Part shown: positions 1-11,800 of the stretch, piece by piece | Position numbering within the stretch: the stretch's first letter is position 1 | How the letters are laid out: each line of letters starts with the position of its first letter | Assembly (NCBI GenBank): GCA_022828595.1 | Contig: JAKGHH010000006.1 | Location: forward strand, 10,230,633-10,294,632 | Direction of reading: 5' to 3' | Origin: Nelumbo lutea | Taxonomy: Eukaryota; Streptophyta; Magnoliopsida; Proteales; Nelumbonaceae | DNA: 64,000 bases | Position numbers and translations under genes: made by a program | The notes under the pieces: generated by a model | Told to the model about the DNA's origin: nothing | Seen by the model: the letters and a program-made list of their open reading frames with translations, nothing else | Databases searched by the model: none

Positions 1-702
1 CATATTGTCCCATGACTTGGTTAGTTGTTAAATACATATTCTTGTTTCAAATTTCACTAGAGACACGACTTAGTGTATGTAATTACAAATATTTTTCCTG
101 CTATACTGGTTTGATGAATGTGAAATTCAAATGAATTTGGTTTCCACTATTTATTAAATGATTTTCTGATTCTCTGTTAGAGGGTGTTGTTCTTGTTGAG
201 TTTGTTTGTAACAAGGCATCAAATTGTAAGAGTTCGACTGCATTTAGGTGTTTGAATAGACAGAAAATTTGTTGAACAAGGTTTCAAAGACATGGCAGGT
301 TTAGGAAGAGAGGTCTACTACCTCTAGGCAACAATTCGGAATGGCCAAAAAACTTGCTGAGTTGGGCGCACTCTTGCTTTGCCTGTGCCAGCCTACTACA
401 GTTAATAAGGAATTATTCAGCTAAATGGTTCATTTACATAGTTCTCATACATGACAATTTTTCATTGTACACCCACCTACCCTTGTAAGGTGTTGTGCAC
501 AGTTTTGTATTTTTCACCATTGTTGATTCTATAGTGATTTTCTGTTCCTCGTCGTCCATGGACATAGGCTATAAGTTGAATCACGTAAATCTGAGTGCTC
601 TCTTTGTTTATTTCTTTTATCTCTGTTTTCTTTTCTTTTCTTTTATTCTGTTTTAGGTGATAGTCGAATCAGGTTTTGTGGAACATGTAACTTGGAAAAT
701 AA
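1..702. other. No recognisable gene
   Basis: AT-rich sequence with only short open frames and no family I recognise. It could hold the untranslated end of a gene outside the window, but nothing proves that. Confidence 0.4.
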
Positions 703-967
703 CACCCTGTTTGGTTTGAGGGAATAGGGGTCTGGAATCGGAATTGGAATGTGCTATTTTGATTCTAACTGTTTGGTTAGGCAGAATCGGAATATCATTC
801 CCATTTCTGCTGGAGTGGCATTCCCCCATTAGAGGGAATGACCATTCCCTGCCTCTCCCTTGGGAATGAAATCCCATTCCTGTTTATTGCAATTTATATT
901 CCCATACCTATTTGAATCAAACGGACTATGGGAATGGACCATTCCGATTCCGATTCTGGGAACCAAA
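703..967. mobile_element. Tourist/Harbinger-like MITE with GGAATGGGATT-type repeats
   Basis: The element is flanked by a CCTGTTTGGTTT-type left end and a GGAACCAAATA right end. Inside are many GGAAT/ATTCC words that can fold on themselves. It resembles the copies at 10774-11063 and 11801-12015. The exact ends are uncertain here. Confidence 0.6.
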
Positions 968-1360
968 TATAATAATAAAATATCAAATAAATAAAAGACC
1001 AATCTGGATTTTTTTTTCTTTTTTTTTATATGCCAACAGTGGGTCCTGAACAAAATATGTGGGTAACATGCAGAAGTTGGATGGTAGCATGTCTGTTTTC
1101 TTGCTATTCCGGCAAAACAACCTGATGAGTTGCAATGCTTTAGTGGGCATCTGAACATGCTGTCGGAGTATGCTGAACAGTTAACACACACACACACTTG
1201 TTTCTAGCGTGATATAGCGTGCAGTGGTTTTGATTCATACTGCTATCGCCCTTAATTACTTTAGAATTGGTGTTTTCTTTATATGCTCTCGGGATGCGTT
1301 GCGGTGGTCTAAGTGTTTCAACTCTGAACTTGTTCTTCCTTGCAGGTTGAGTACTGCTCC

Positions 1361-1517
1361 CAAGGTACAAAATATAGATATCGATACTGTTTTTTCATTT
1401 TTTTAATCGGTTCATGGGAGCCAGTTTAAGGCTACTCTGAACCAGTCAGACCCCGATATACACCCACTGTAGGGGCGTATGGTATCAAGCCAATACCTAT
1501 CGATACTTTGAATCTTG
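1361..1517 (-). mobile_element. GTATCG-rich MITE family, copy 1 (inverted)
   Basis: It begins CAAGGTACAAAATA and ends ATACTTTGAATCTTG, with the CCCACTGTAGGGG core. It is the reverse complement of the copies at 48024 and 54229, and is shorter and more diverged. Confidence 0.65.
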
Positions 1518-1920
1518 ACTGCTCATCGCTAGCTAATGATTTTGTCAGGTTTCAATTGTCAATAGGCTCAATACTCGGTAGTCTTTCAACAAATCAAAAT
1601 CAACCTGATCTTACTTGTTTATTAAAATTAGGGTGCCAACCGTGTTTCCAAATTTAAAGAATTTCAACTATTTAGAGCTCAAATCCAGCCCTAGTTTCAC
1701 TAATGCTCAACGCATCCCAACCCATGTTTCCCCCTTAATTAAGATATTATCAAACCTGAGCTAAGGGGCAGCAGCGGACATTCCCCCTCCTAGATTTTCT
1801 TTTCATTTGTGCGTTGTATTGGGACATGCATTGACCTAAAAATCTTAAAACCATGGTCGAAACACCAGCAACACTTCAGATCTCCTACCCACAAGAACTT
1901 TATCCATACTTATCCTATCT

Positions 1921-2070
1921 CCATGATAACATAATACAAGTATAGGAGATGTTTTTGATGTGTGACTTATATGTCATGTGGATAGAAGAACTGAGCCATG
2001 ATAACATAATACAAGTATAGGAGATGTTTTTGATGTATGACTGAAATGTCATGTGGATAGAAGATCTGAG
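1921..2070. repeat. Tandem duplication, 2 x 75 bp
   Basis: The unit at 1921-1995 (starting CCATGATAACATAATACAAG) is repeated at 1996-2070 with only a few differences. No coding role is apparent. Confidence 0.92.
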
Positions 2071-2746
2071 CTTAAGTTTTCCTCCTTCGTCTCACTGTTC
2101 AATGCTAGTGTATCTTGGATTGAACCGAATTGAACCCAACTCAACAATTGGATTAAGGTTAGGATTGGAAAATGTTTTGGGTATTTAGGCCTAATCCAAA
2201 CTTAATGTATTATATTTGTGATTATATTTTCTTTTAAATTATGTATTATTAGGGATGGGGTGGGTCCAAGAAGGGTTTTGTAAATTATAGACCTTATCCA
2301 TCTCCCTAGACCTCTCAACCCGTACTCTCCCCAAAACCCATAACAGGTTGGATTTTTTCAAAATCCAAATGCTCCCCATGCATGAAAATGCAAAACCTTC
2401 CCCAAGCCTATCGTCCTTGCATTTGAGGGTGGGGTGGGTTGGGTTGGGTCTAGAACCCACGCTTTTTTTTTTTTTTTTATTTCCTTTTATATATAAGTAA
2501 GAAACAAGTAAACAAGCATTAAAATTCAACACCTAATGCATTAGCTCACATACCTTCTAAAAATATATGGGTTGGAAAGAGACGGGTTTAACCTAATATC
2601 ATATCCTACTTGTACATGTACAAATTGTAAAATCCCAAAACCTGTACTTACCCCAAAATCTGTCTTTTAAGCAAAAGAACCTGCCCCATTACTTGTTGGG
2701 GCAGGTACTGCCGGATAGGATAGAAACTGTTATCCTTATGTGTGAC
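2071..2746. other. Non-coding, AT-rich
   Basis: Contains a 19-T run near 2462-2480 and G-rich stretches around 2420-2450, but no recognisable gene or element end. Confidence 0.4.
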
Positions 2747-2950
2747 TAGGTTCAAAGTATCGAGGCCGATATCATATCAGGAGCTTCCTGATAGCCCCTA
2801 CAGTGGGTGTAGCAGGGTTTTGATTGGTTCAGGAGGTGAACGGACCACCTTAAACCGGCTCCTCTGAACCGGATTTGAAAAAAAAAACAAAAAAAAACTA
2901 TCAATATGCCTCTACGGACGTATCAGGTGTATGATACATATATTGATTTC
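2747..2950 (+). mobile_element. GTATCG-rich MITE family, copy 2
   Basis: Starts AGGTTCAAAGTATCGA, contains CCCCTACAGTGGGTGTA and a GGTTCAGGAGG...AAACCGG core, and ends with the GTATCAGGTGTATGATA region. Same orientation as the copies at 48024 and 54229, but diverged. Confidence 0.75.
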
Positions 2951-3911
2951 TAGATATACAAGTATATGTGTATGTGTATATGTGAACGATGAGAGGTGAA
3001 CAATCTATTTTATGCACATGTTTGTAAATTTGGTGAACCCAAATCTAAATTGATATTGAGATCAAATCAGCCCCCCACAAGATTACCTTTGGGAGATATT
3101 CCCAATACACATCCGGAATGTGCTGTGACACGTTGTGGGAGGCAGATTTGAACTCATTGATATTATGGCTGGATTGGGATAAAAGATTGTAAAACCATGG
3201 GTTGAAGATCAGATAGGCTAGAGACTTGGGGTTGAGGTTTTAGCGCATCGGATTGGGGCAGGGTTGAACTCATTCACCCAACAAGCCAACCCTTGAAGGC
3301 ATGATTTATTGGGACCACGGATTCCCATCGGCCATCGAGCAGAGATTCCCTTTTAAAAGAGGAAAAAAACTTTTGAGATGACTAGTGATGTCTTGGTTCA
3401 TTAAAACCGGTCAAGGAAAGAGTTTCAGATGGACATAGATGGGCAGCGCGACCACATCAATAATTCACGGACAACAAAATCAGAGACGCAGACCAGCTTT
3501 TGCTTTTTTAAAGACACAATCAATAGATCGAGATTTCTCAGATGACGAAACAAAAAATAAAGAGGTCGAGACGAAAAGCAGAGAGACCTTCCAAGTGCAA
3601 AAAGTTCTAACTTTTTCATCACTTCATAAAAACGGCAAACAGGCATTAAATCGGAGGAGAATAATCAACAGTCCCTCTTTATAGAGTAGAGAAGCCAAGA
3701 GAACCAATGGGTCGCTCCAACTCCGAAGACTCAGATCTCAAAGTGACAGAAAGAGAGAGACCCACATCAGCTGCAGCTCATTAGGTGTCGGGTGCAGGTA
3801 TCGTCGGTGATTTCCACGTCATGAAGCATTTTCACTTAGCCCATGTACTCCAATATTCCATTCCGTGGTTCCTTCAATCAATCAGATGGAAAAGAAAGAC
3901 ATGATCAAGAT
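2951..3911. other. Non-coding DNA before the copia element
   Basis: Short open frames only, none recognised. It includes the target site of the copia insertion. Confidence 0.4.
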
Positions 3912-3916
3912 GCGAA

Positions 3917-4799
3917 TGTTGGGCCCAGCCCATTATGGGATATTGACCTATATTATAAGCCCATTCTCCTTAGCCAACTGTTTTTTTTTCAAAAAAAAAA
4001 AAAGAAAAGAAAAACAAAAAACTAGGGTTAGATTTTCTTTTGCGCGCGGCGTGTTGAAGAGAGAGGAAAAGAGAGACATCGAAATACTGTGCAGATTTCT
4101 CAGTGCACAGAGTTCATCAAACGGCCGGAACTTTTTGATCCACCGTCCGATCGAGTAGAAATTTGGACAGTAAGTGGATAACTCATTTTTCTTCATTCTG
4201 AACGGTCGGATCTTTGATCGAAGCTCTGAATCGTCGGTTATTTGAGGTCGAACAGAAGCAACTCGTAGTTGTTCGGGAAAAGAAAACATTTCACGGCAGT
4301 CTTCATCAATTATTCTGATCAAGAGTCATTTGTGGTTCGATTTGGCTGAAATTTGGTGGGGTTGTTCGAAACTCATAGACCTATGATCGGAACGGTGGAG
4401 ATCTGATTTTGAGTAGTGAAGGTCTCCATGTTGTGGCCTGAACAGTAGCCGCGTTTGTGAGTTTTTCTGACTGTTATTTTCACCGCTTTTGGTATTCTCG
4501 TTTGTATGTTTGAGAATCTGTATATGCTCTAAGTTTGTGAGCATATTGTGGTGTTTGAGTTGCTGTAATTGTTACCTCAAGTTATTAGTGGAGAATTTTG
4601 GTTAGGTCTTTTATGCCCCGTGGTTTTTACCCTTCACATTGGAGGGGTTTTCCACGTTAAATATCGTGTGTGTCTCTCTTTGCTTGGTTTATGATTGTTT
4701 TTGTTGATATCTTGTTTGGAATTTTGATAGCTGAATATCTACAAGTTTTTATTTTTGGGAGAGAAATAGTTTGTGGATAAACTTAGTTTCTTCCCAACA
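3917..4799 (+). repeat. Left LTR of copia element (883 bp)
   Basis: The LTR begins TGTTGGGCCC and ends CCCAACA, giving a short TGTTGG...CCAACA terminal inverted repeat. It is followed at once by the primer-binding site. It aligns base by base with the right LTR. Confidence 0.97.
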
Positions 4800-4802
4800 A
4801 AG

Positions 4803-4815
4803 TGGTATCAGAGCC
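4803..4815 (+). other. Primer-binding site, initiator tRNA-Met type
   Basis: TGGTATCAGAGCC lies three bases after the LTR end. It is the standard copia primer-binding site, complementary to the 3' end of plant initiator tRNA-Met. Confidence 0.95.
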
Positions 4816-4834
4816 AGGTTATTTGTTTGATTGC

Positions 4835-5200
4835 ATGATGGAGCCTAATTATGGTAGAATGATTAATTTGAATGGCACCAATTACCACAAGTGGAGAGGA
4901 AGAATGAAGAAGTCAGACGACGAACTCAGCAAGCATCATCTTCTCAATCAGAGGTTTTGATTACTGAAAACAGGGGGAGAAGCAATGATAGAGACCGAGG
5001 ACAAGGTAACAGAGGTAAAAGTAAGGCTAGAAGCAAATCAAGGTCTAAGTACAAAAACCTTGAATGCAACTATTGTGGTAAAAAGGGACATATCAAAAGA
5101 TTTTGTTTTCAGCTGAAGAAAGACAATAAAGGCAACAAAATAAAGATAATGACAATGATGATCGTGTTGCCACCACCACTATAGGTGATCTTGTGATTGT
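4835..5200 (+). pseudogene. copia gag remnant with zinc knuckle, internally deleted
   Basis: The frame opens at the ATGATG of 4835 with a typical gag start (LNGTNYHKW), then jumps in another frame to the C-terminal basic region and a CCHC zinc knuckle CNYCGKKGHIKRFC near 5068-5109. The body of gag, usually several hundred bases, is missing at about 4905. A short repeated GAATGAAGAA-like sequence at the junction would fit a microhomology deletion. Confidence 0.85.
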
Positions 5201-5233
5201 CTGTGATGAGAATTTGATTAATATTGCTTGTGA

Positions 5234-5458
5234 TTGTCAAATATGATTGGCATTGGCACTATTTGTCTAAAAACAAGTAATGGGACTGAATTGATTTTGA
5301 AAAATGTCAGACATGCACCAGACATTCATTTGCATCTGATTTCTACCAGTGTTCTTGATGATGATGGTTATGTTAGTACCTTTGGTAATGGACAATGGAA
5401 ACTCTCGAAAGGTTCTTTGGTTGTGGCACGTGGAAAGAAGTGTTTTGGTCTGTACTAG
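5234..5458 (+). pseudogene. copia protease remnant, active site missing
   Basis: The encoded block (IGIGTICLKTSNGTELILKN, then RHAPDIHLHLIS) is the part that follows the aspartic protease in TNT1-like polyproteins. I see no D-S/T-G active site upstream; the sequence passes from the gag tail straight to this block, so the catalytic segment appears deleted near 5230. Confidence 0.8.
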
Positions 5459-6340
5459 ACCAAGATTTCAGTTTCCATTGATGGTGTGAATGCAGTTGTG
5501 TGTGATAACTCATCAGTGTTATGACACAAAAGACTAAGCCACATCAGTGAGAAAGGACTTGATTGTTTGGCGAGGAAGAATCTACTTTCAGGTTTGAAAG
5601 GTGCAAGGTTAGAAAAGTGTGCTCATTGCTTGGCTGGGAAACAAAATAGAGTCTCTTTCAAGAGCCATCATCCCTCTAGGAAATCAGAGTTGTTTGAGTT
5701 GGTGCATTCAGATTTCTATGGTCCGATGAAGACAAAAACATTTGGTGGTGCATTTTATTTTGTTACTTTTATTGATGATCATTCAAGGAAACTTTGGGTT
5801 TATGTCTTGAAGAGTAAAGACCAGGTACTTGGTGTCTTTAAGCAGTTTCAGGCTTCTGTTGAGAGGGAAACAGGGAAGAAACCGAAATATATTCGCACTG
5901 ATAATGGTGGTGAATATTGTGGACCATTTGATGAGTACTGCAGGCAGCAAGGCATTAGACACTAGAAGACGCCCCCTGGATCATTTTGGGGTGAGGCTTT
6001 ATATACTGCTGCACATGCTATTAATTTATCTCCTGTTGTTGCTTTGCAAGCTGATGTTCCTGACAGGGTGTGGTACTAAAAAGATGTATCCTATGACCAT
6101 TTACGTGTCTTTGGCTGTAAAGCATTTGTGCATGTGCCAAAAGATGAAAGGTCCAAGTTAGATCTCAAGACAAGACAATGTATCTTCATTGGCTATGGTC
6201 ACGATGAATTTGGCTATAGATTGTACGATCTAGTTGAAAAGAAGCTTGTAAGAAGTCGTGATATTATTTTTATGGAGGATCAGACCATTGAGGATATTGA
6301 TAAGGCGGAGAAATCAGAGTCTTCAAGTACTGATGGATTG
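5459..6340 (+). pseudogene. copia integrase region, frameshifted
   Basis: It carries the GAG-pre-integrase zinc-binding part (H-x3-H near 5527-5541; CAHC near 5620-5631) and the integrase core, with D residues in HSDFYGP and RTDNGGEY. A stop follows GIRH at 5963-5965. The region 5966-6130 continues in shifted frames, and the C-terminal integrase part resumes at 6128 (RQCIFIGYGHDEFGYRLYD). Confidence 0.9.
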
Positions 6341-7405
6341 ATTGATCTTAATCCAGTTCCTGAGACACATACGCCCAATGTAGCTGAGTTTGGTAATCAT
6401 GATAATGGCCAGAATCATATTCATGATGATTTGGTTGAAGATAATGATGATGATGTTACTGATGATATTGATGCTTCTACCAGTGGTGCTTTTGGTGAAC
6501 CTGTTGCCCCACATAGAAGGTCTTCTAGACAGCATATTCCCTCTACTCGCTATTCGTCTAATGAATATGTGCTTCTCACTGATGGGGGAGAACCTAATTG
6601 CTACAAAGAGGCTATGGAGTCTGAGCACAAGAAAGAATGTGTTGTCGCTATGAATGATGAGATGAAATATTTGGTTGACAACCATACTTTTGAGCTGGTC
6701 AAGTTGCCTAAGGACAGGAAAGCTTTGCAAAATCGGTGGGTTTACAGGTTAAAAACTGATGAGAATACTTCTAATCCACGATACAAAGCTAGATTAGTTG
6801 TCAAAGGCTATCGTCAGAAAAAGGGAAATGACTTTGAGGAGATTTTCTCGCCTGTTGTCAAAATGTCTTCTATCCGAATTGTTCTTGGTTTGGCAGCTAG
6901 TCTTGATTTAGAGGTTGAGCAGATGGATGTAAAAACTGCTTTCCTTCATGGTGATTTGGAGGAGAAAATTTAAATGGAGCAACCAGAAGGTTTCGTGGTG
7001 AAGGGTAAAGAAGACTAAGTCTGCAGATTGAAGAAAAGTCTATATGGGTTGAAACAAGCCCCGAGACAATGGTACAAGAAGTTTGAGTTTGTTATGATCC
7101 AGCAGGGATTCAAGAAGACAACTTCAGACCATTGTGTTTTTGTGCAGAAGTTTTCTGATAATGACTTCATCATTTTATTGCTCTATGTCGATGACATGTT
7201 GATTGTTGGTCATAACTGTTCTAGAATTGACAGGTTGAAAAATGAGCTTAGTAAGTCTTTTGCAATGAAAGACTTGGGACCAGCAAGACATATACTTGGC
7301 ATGCAAATTACTCGTGACAGAGAGGCCAAGAAGTTGTGGTTATCTCAAGAGAAGTATATTGAGAAAATCTTCAGCGGTTTCATATGGATAAGGCTAAAGT
7401 GGTAA
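6341..7405 (+). pseudogene. copia reverse transcriptase (RVT_2), with stops
   Basis: An acidic linker leads to the copia reverse transcriptase: RWVYRLKTDE, ARLVVKGYRQKKGNDFEEIF, QMDVKTAFLHGDLEEKI and the catalytic YVDDM near 7187-7201. Stops at 6971-6973 and about 7016-7018 interrupt it, and the frame is lost again near 7375-7405. The first stop looks like a single base change in a tyrosine codon. Confidence 0.92.
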
Positions 7406-8144
7406 GTACACATCTTGCTTTACACTTTAAGCTTAGTACTAGACAAGCTCCTTCTAGTGATAAAGAAAAAGGAGAAATGCAACGTATTCCTTATGCATCT
7501 GCAGTAGGAAGTTTAATGTATGCAATGGTTTGCACAAGGCCTGATATAGCTCATGCAGTTGGTGTTGTTAGTCGTTTTCTATCAAATCCAGGTAGAGAAC
7601 ATTGGACTGCTGTGAAGTGGATATTGAGATATCTTCGGGGTACTTCTAGTTTAAAACTCTGTTTTGGAATTGGGAAACTTATTCTTTGTAGTTTTACAGA
7701 TTCAGACATGGCTGGGGATGTTGATTCTAGAAAGTCTACGGTTATTTGATTACCTTTGCAGGGGGAGCTGTGGCTTGGCAGTCTAGGTTGCAGAAGTGTG
7801 TTGCATTGTCTACGACTAAGGCTGAGTTCATCGCTATTACTAAAGCATGTAAGGAGTTGCTGTGGATGAAAAAGTTTGTGCATGAACTTGGTTTCACTCA
7901 AAAGAGGTATGTCTTATATTGTGATAGTCAGAGTGCTATTCATCTTGGTAAGAATCCAACATTTCATAATAGATCGAAACATATTGATGTAAGATATCAT
8001 TGGATTCGAGATGTTTTGAACTCCAAGTTGATTGAACTTGAAAAGATTCACACTAACAAAAATGCTACTGACATGATGACAAAAGTGGTGCCTCAAGAGA
8101 AGCTTGAACTGTGTGCCGGAGCAGCTGGCCTTAAATTTGCATAG
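7384..8144 (+). pseudogene. copia RNase H region, one frame break
   Basis: Two overlapping frames (7384-7749 and 7746-8144) carry the connection domain (YASAVGSLMYAM, ARPDIAHAV-like) and RNase H, with D in FTDSDMAGD, E in TKAEFIAI and D in YCDSQSAIHL. One frameshift near 7746 separates them. The end (LCAGAAGLKFA) is followed by the 3' non-coding segment and polypurine tract. Confidence 0.9.
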
Positions 8145-8180
8145 TTGCCTTTTTTGAAGTGTCTCCCTTCTCTCATGGGC

Positions 8181-8194
8181 TGGAGGGGGAGAAT
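8181..8194 (+). other. Polypurine tract of the copia element
   Basis: TGGAGGGGGAGAAT lies immediately before the right LTR, where plus-strand DNA priming occurs in LTR retrotransposons. Confidence 0.88.
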
Positions 8195-9078
8195 TGTTGG
8201 GCCCAACCCATTATGGGATATTGACCCATATTATAACCCACTCTCCTTCAGCCAACTGTTTTTTTTCAAAAAAAAAAAAAGAAAAGAAAAACAAAAAACT
8301 AGGGTTAGATTTTCTTTTGCGCGCGGCGTGTTGAAGAGAGAGAGGAAAAGAGATAAATCGAAATACTGTGCAGATTTCTCAGTGCGCAGAGTTCATCAAA
8401 CTGCCGGAACTTTCCGATCCACCATCCGATCGAGCAGAAATTTGGATAGTAAGTGGATAACTTATTTTTCTTCATTCTGAATGGTCAGATCTTTGATCGG
8501 AGCTCTGAATCGCCGGTTATTTGAGGTCGAACAGAAGCAACTCGTAGTTGTTCGGGAAAAGAAAACATTTCGCGGCAGTCTTCATCAATTATTCTGATCA
8601 AGAGTCATTTGTGGTTCGATTTGGCTGGAATTTGGTGGGATTGTTCGAAACTCACAGACCTACGATCGGAACTGTGGAGATCTGATTTTGAGTAGTGAAG
8701 GTCTCCATGTTGTGGCCTGAACAGTAGCCGCGTTTGTGAGTTTTTCTGACTGTTATTTTCACCGCTTTTGGTATTCTCGTTTGTATGTTTGAGAATCTGT
8801 ATTTGCTCTAAGTTTGTGAGCATATTGTGGTGTTTGAGTTGCTGTAATTGTTACCTCAAGTTATTAGTAGAGATTTTTTGTTGGGTCTCTTTGGCCCCGT
8901 GGTTTTTACCCTTCACATTGGAGGGGTTTTCCACGTTAAATATCGTGTGTGTCGCTCTTTGCTTGGCTTATGATTGTTTTTGTTGATATCTTGTTTGGAA
9001 TTGTGATAGCTGAATATCTACAAGTTTTTATTTTTGGGAGAAAAATAGTTTGTGGATAAACTTAGTTTCTTCCCAACA
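8195..9078 (+). repeat. Right LTR of copia element (884 bp)
   Basis: Same ends as the left LTR and collinear with it. Differences are mostly C/T and G/A changes, plus length changes in the T and A runs near 8260-8280. It is followed by GCGAA, the target duplication. Confidence 0.97.
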
Positions 9079-9083
9079 GCGAA

Positions 9084-10040
9084 TACTAACTTTGTGTGTT
9101 CTAATTAATCATGGGAATAGGAGTAATAAAGAAAGAATCAACAGTAGTGGATTCGAACTCTCAAATGGGACACCACACCACTTCTCAGTTCATTTCATCA
9201 CCTCCAGAAAATGGCTTCGGCTTTGTCAAAGTAGTTAAGTCAAGTCTATTGCATCTATAAATTGCTCGACTCTTAAACATCTTCAAGCCCAGAAAACAAA
9301 CAAGGTTGAGACTTGAGAGGGGACCGTAGTGGGTTCAGACTTCAGAGTTGAGAGAATTACAAACATTGTTTCTGATCGTGGGTTTATGATATATTCCATC
9401 TCTTGCACACTGGAGCAGCTTTCTGGCCACGGGCCGGTGTGCAGAGGATGGAACACATCGTGAATTCATGCCTTCTTCTTGCAAATGAGCTGAGGTAGCA
9501 TCATCAATGGCGGTCGTCCATGAAAGGTGAGTTTTTCTCGTGTAGTCCATCTGACAAAACATTTTGGATTGACGATATATTCTGTGTACTATTTAATTAC
9601 CATGCCACAGCTCCACTGTCAGGACTCAGGACTTTGCTTGTTCAAAGGGAGACGTGAATTTTCGTTGGTGGGTAGGTAATGAAGCAAGCTGCCCCAGTTG
9701 AGACTTGAGATGGAATGGTTGTCATCATCAAATGAAACCGAAAGAAGCTTTAAAATATGCATGAAAACGGATACATAAATTCCGTCCAAGCAATCAGTGA
9801 TGAAAAAAGAAACGTGTAGTCCCTTTCTCTTCTTCTCCGACTCTACTACTACCCTACTCAATGTCACTGAAAATCAGAAGTATTTTCATGCTTAATTTGT
9901 TTTGTCATTCCAGAGTTTGGTTACCCACAGTCTGATAGCTAAGCATTTTGATGATAAACAGCCGAACAGTCCACATCTGCTAGAGAAACAAGATTGTAAA
10001 TTTGTAATACGGGCTAATAACATCCAATATCTCTAATTGA
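9084..10040. other. No recognisable gene
   Basis: Short minus-strand frames at 9335-9562 and 9619-9867 have no family features. No element ends were found. Confidence 0.4.
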
Positions 10041-10356
10041 ATGCTGAAATACTTGGCTCCTACCACCTTGGACTACATGCGTCCTACCATAGCCAGTTTA
10101 CACATTAATTTTAGGTTTTAGGGTTTATGATTTAGGATTATAAAGATTTGGAATTTAGATTTTAGGGTTTAAGGGCTTAGGATTTAGAATATAGTTTTTA
10201 GGGTTTTAGGATTTAAGATTCAAGGTTAGGTCTTAGGATTAAAGGGATTAGGGTTTTAGAGTTTAGATTTTAGGGTTTAAGCTTTAGATCTAAAATCTGG
10301 AGGCAGTAGGACGCATGCTCCTCTAACGTGGTAGGAGACAAGTATTGCCCAACTGA
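10041..10356. mobile_element. Inverted-repeat element enclosing telomere-like repeats
   Basis: The left arm reads AATACTTGGCTCCTACCAC and then CATGCGTCCTA. The right arm, reverse-complemented, reads AATACTTGTCTCCTACCAC and then CATGCGTCCTA. Between them (about 10113-10295) are roughly two dozen degenerate TTTAGGG/TTTAGGATT-type words. The structure looks like a MITE or foldback element that has captured or expanded plant telomere-like sequence. No target duplication was identified. Confidence 0.7.
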
Positions 10357-10773
10357 ATGCGCCCCAAATTGAATTTCTTTATCTTATCGTGGGTTCTACT
10401 TATATCACAGCGTGGTTATGGAGGTCTGTTTTGTTTCAATTTCTTAAAACCAAGGCCTTTTCTTTTCAACAGATGAACTTTAGCCCATGGTGCTGCATCT
10501 TTAGCTCTTTCCTGTGTTGGGTTGACAGAAAATAAGAGACAGAGAAAGTTGAGGGAAAGTCTGGAGTTTTACAAAATTTGTACAAGTTTTTCTCAGCTTT
10601 CTTGTTTCTCTCTACGTAAGCCTAAGAAAACGGTTTGGAAGGAATACATCACAAATCACACACGGACACGGTATGGCTGGGGCTTTTCCCAAAATTGTAC
10701 ATGTAGAGTGTTAAGTGTTCATCAATTTGCTCAAAAGAAATATCTGTATGATGTTTATCCAATAAAAATTTAA

Positions 10774-11063
10774 GGGTCCCTTTGGTTTGCAGTTATAACT
10801 GAAATCAGAATTGGAATCAAAATCTTTCAGTACCGGAATTAGAATCATCTGTTCCCATACTTTATTTGGTTCAGACAGAAATCAGAATGAGAATTGAAAT
10901 AAGTTGGAATGGGATTTCATTCCCAAAGAAGAACCCTCAAAAAGGAGAATCCCATTCCACTAGGAATGTGAAGGGGATTTCAATTCCACTCAACCAAACA
11001 GTTGAAATTGGAACTATTTTGATTCAAATTCCAGACCCTTATTCCCATAAACCAAATAGGCCC
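10774..11063. mobile_element. Tourist/Harbinger-like MITE (290 bp)
   Basis: Terminal inverted repeats are GGGTCCCTTTGGTTT (left) and GGGCCTATTTGGTTT (right end, reverse-complemented). TTAA flanks both ends (10770-10773, 11064-11067), which fits the TTA/TAA duplication of PIF/Harbinger elements. The interior is rich in GGAAT/ATTCC words. The open frame crossing it is a by-product. Confidence 0.85.
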
Positions 11064-11358
11064 TTAAAAGTCTTCAAAAACAGGGTGATCATATATATTA
11101 CCAGACCCCATCAAAGGCACGGACATCATCATGAATTTACTAATGGAGATGCTTGTTACCAATAAAATGCTACGAACCTATTCCAACATGCCACTGCAGC
11201 CTCACATTGAGAACATCTCCCCTGTCATTCATTGAAGTTCTGAAGTGAATCTCATGCGATGCAGATCCAATCAATTATTGCCTATAAAAAACACAACCAA
11301 GTCTTCTTCTTCTTTCTTGCTACTGCGAATGATGCCAGCTGATCATCTCAAAATTAAC

Positions 11359-11558
11359 GTGTAATCAGCCAGAAACTAGGCCATTCATTTTTTATAATGG
11401 ACCAGTACAGCCTGTAAAAGCACTTCAATGAGCCTGAATGTGGTCTTATCATTGGCCTAAGCAATGACTTATAAGCTATAACAACCTTGAAATGGTCTTC
11501 AAAAATTTAAATGAAATAGATACTATGGGCCATTATTTGGTTTGGGAGTGTTTGATGT
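11359..11558 (+). repeat. Dispersed repeat, copy 1 of 2
   Basis: Matches 20668-20870 in the same orientation over about 200 bp (starting GTGTAATCAGCCAGAAACTA, containing GGACCAGTACA and CCTGTAAAAGCACTTCAAT). It looks non-coding; no terminal repeats were seen. Confidence 0.88.
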
Positions 11559-11800
11559 CGTTTGTTCAATCTAGTTGGGCGTTGGCAGCAGATGGTCATC
11601 CATTATCTGTGTGTGTGTATCTTTTGGCCTCACTGGCCAGTAGGTGGGAAGTTGGACATAAATGATACTTTGTTTAATGTGGATAAGCTTGATCATTACA
11701 AGTAAAGGAGTAAGGAGCAAACAACATACTGGGCTTTGAAGTCTCAATTATGGATGATCTCATTAGCAATAATTATTTCAAAAATCTCAATTAAATTTTA

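Larger units (their letters stand above)
3917..9078 (+). mobile_element. Ty1/copia LTR retrotransposon, complete ends, decayed interior
   Basis: The element has two LTRs (3917-4799 and 8195-9078), a primer-binding site, a polypurine tract, and a perfect 5-bp target duplication GCGAA at 3912-3916 and 9079-9083. Internal order is gag remnant, protease remnant, integrase, reverse transcriptase, RNase H, which is the copia order. The interior is only about 3.4 kb because most of gag and the protease active-site region are missing, and the rest has several stops and frameshifts. It cannot be autonomous as it stands. By eye the LTRs differ at about 36 substitutions plus a few indels (about 96% identity), so insertion was fairly recent. 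The coding style resembles the TNT1-94/Tork type of copia polyprotein. Confidence 0.97.

Noticed and set aside
10866..11165. 99-aa open frame
   Set aside because: It lies mostly within a Harbinger-like MITE and extends past its end.
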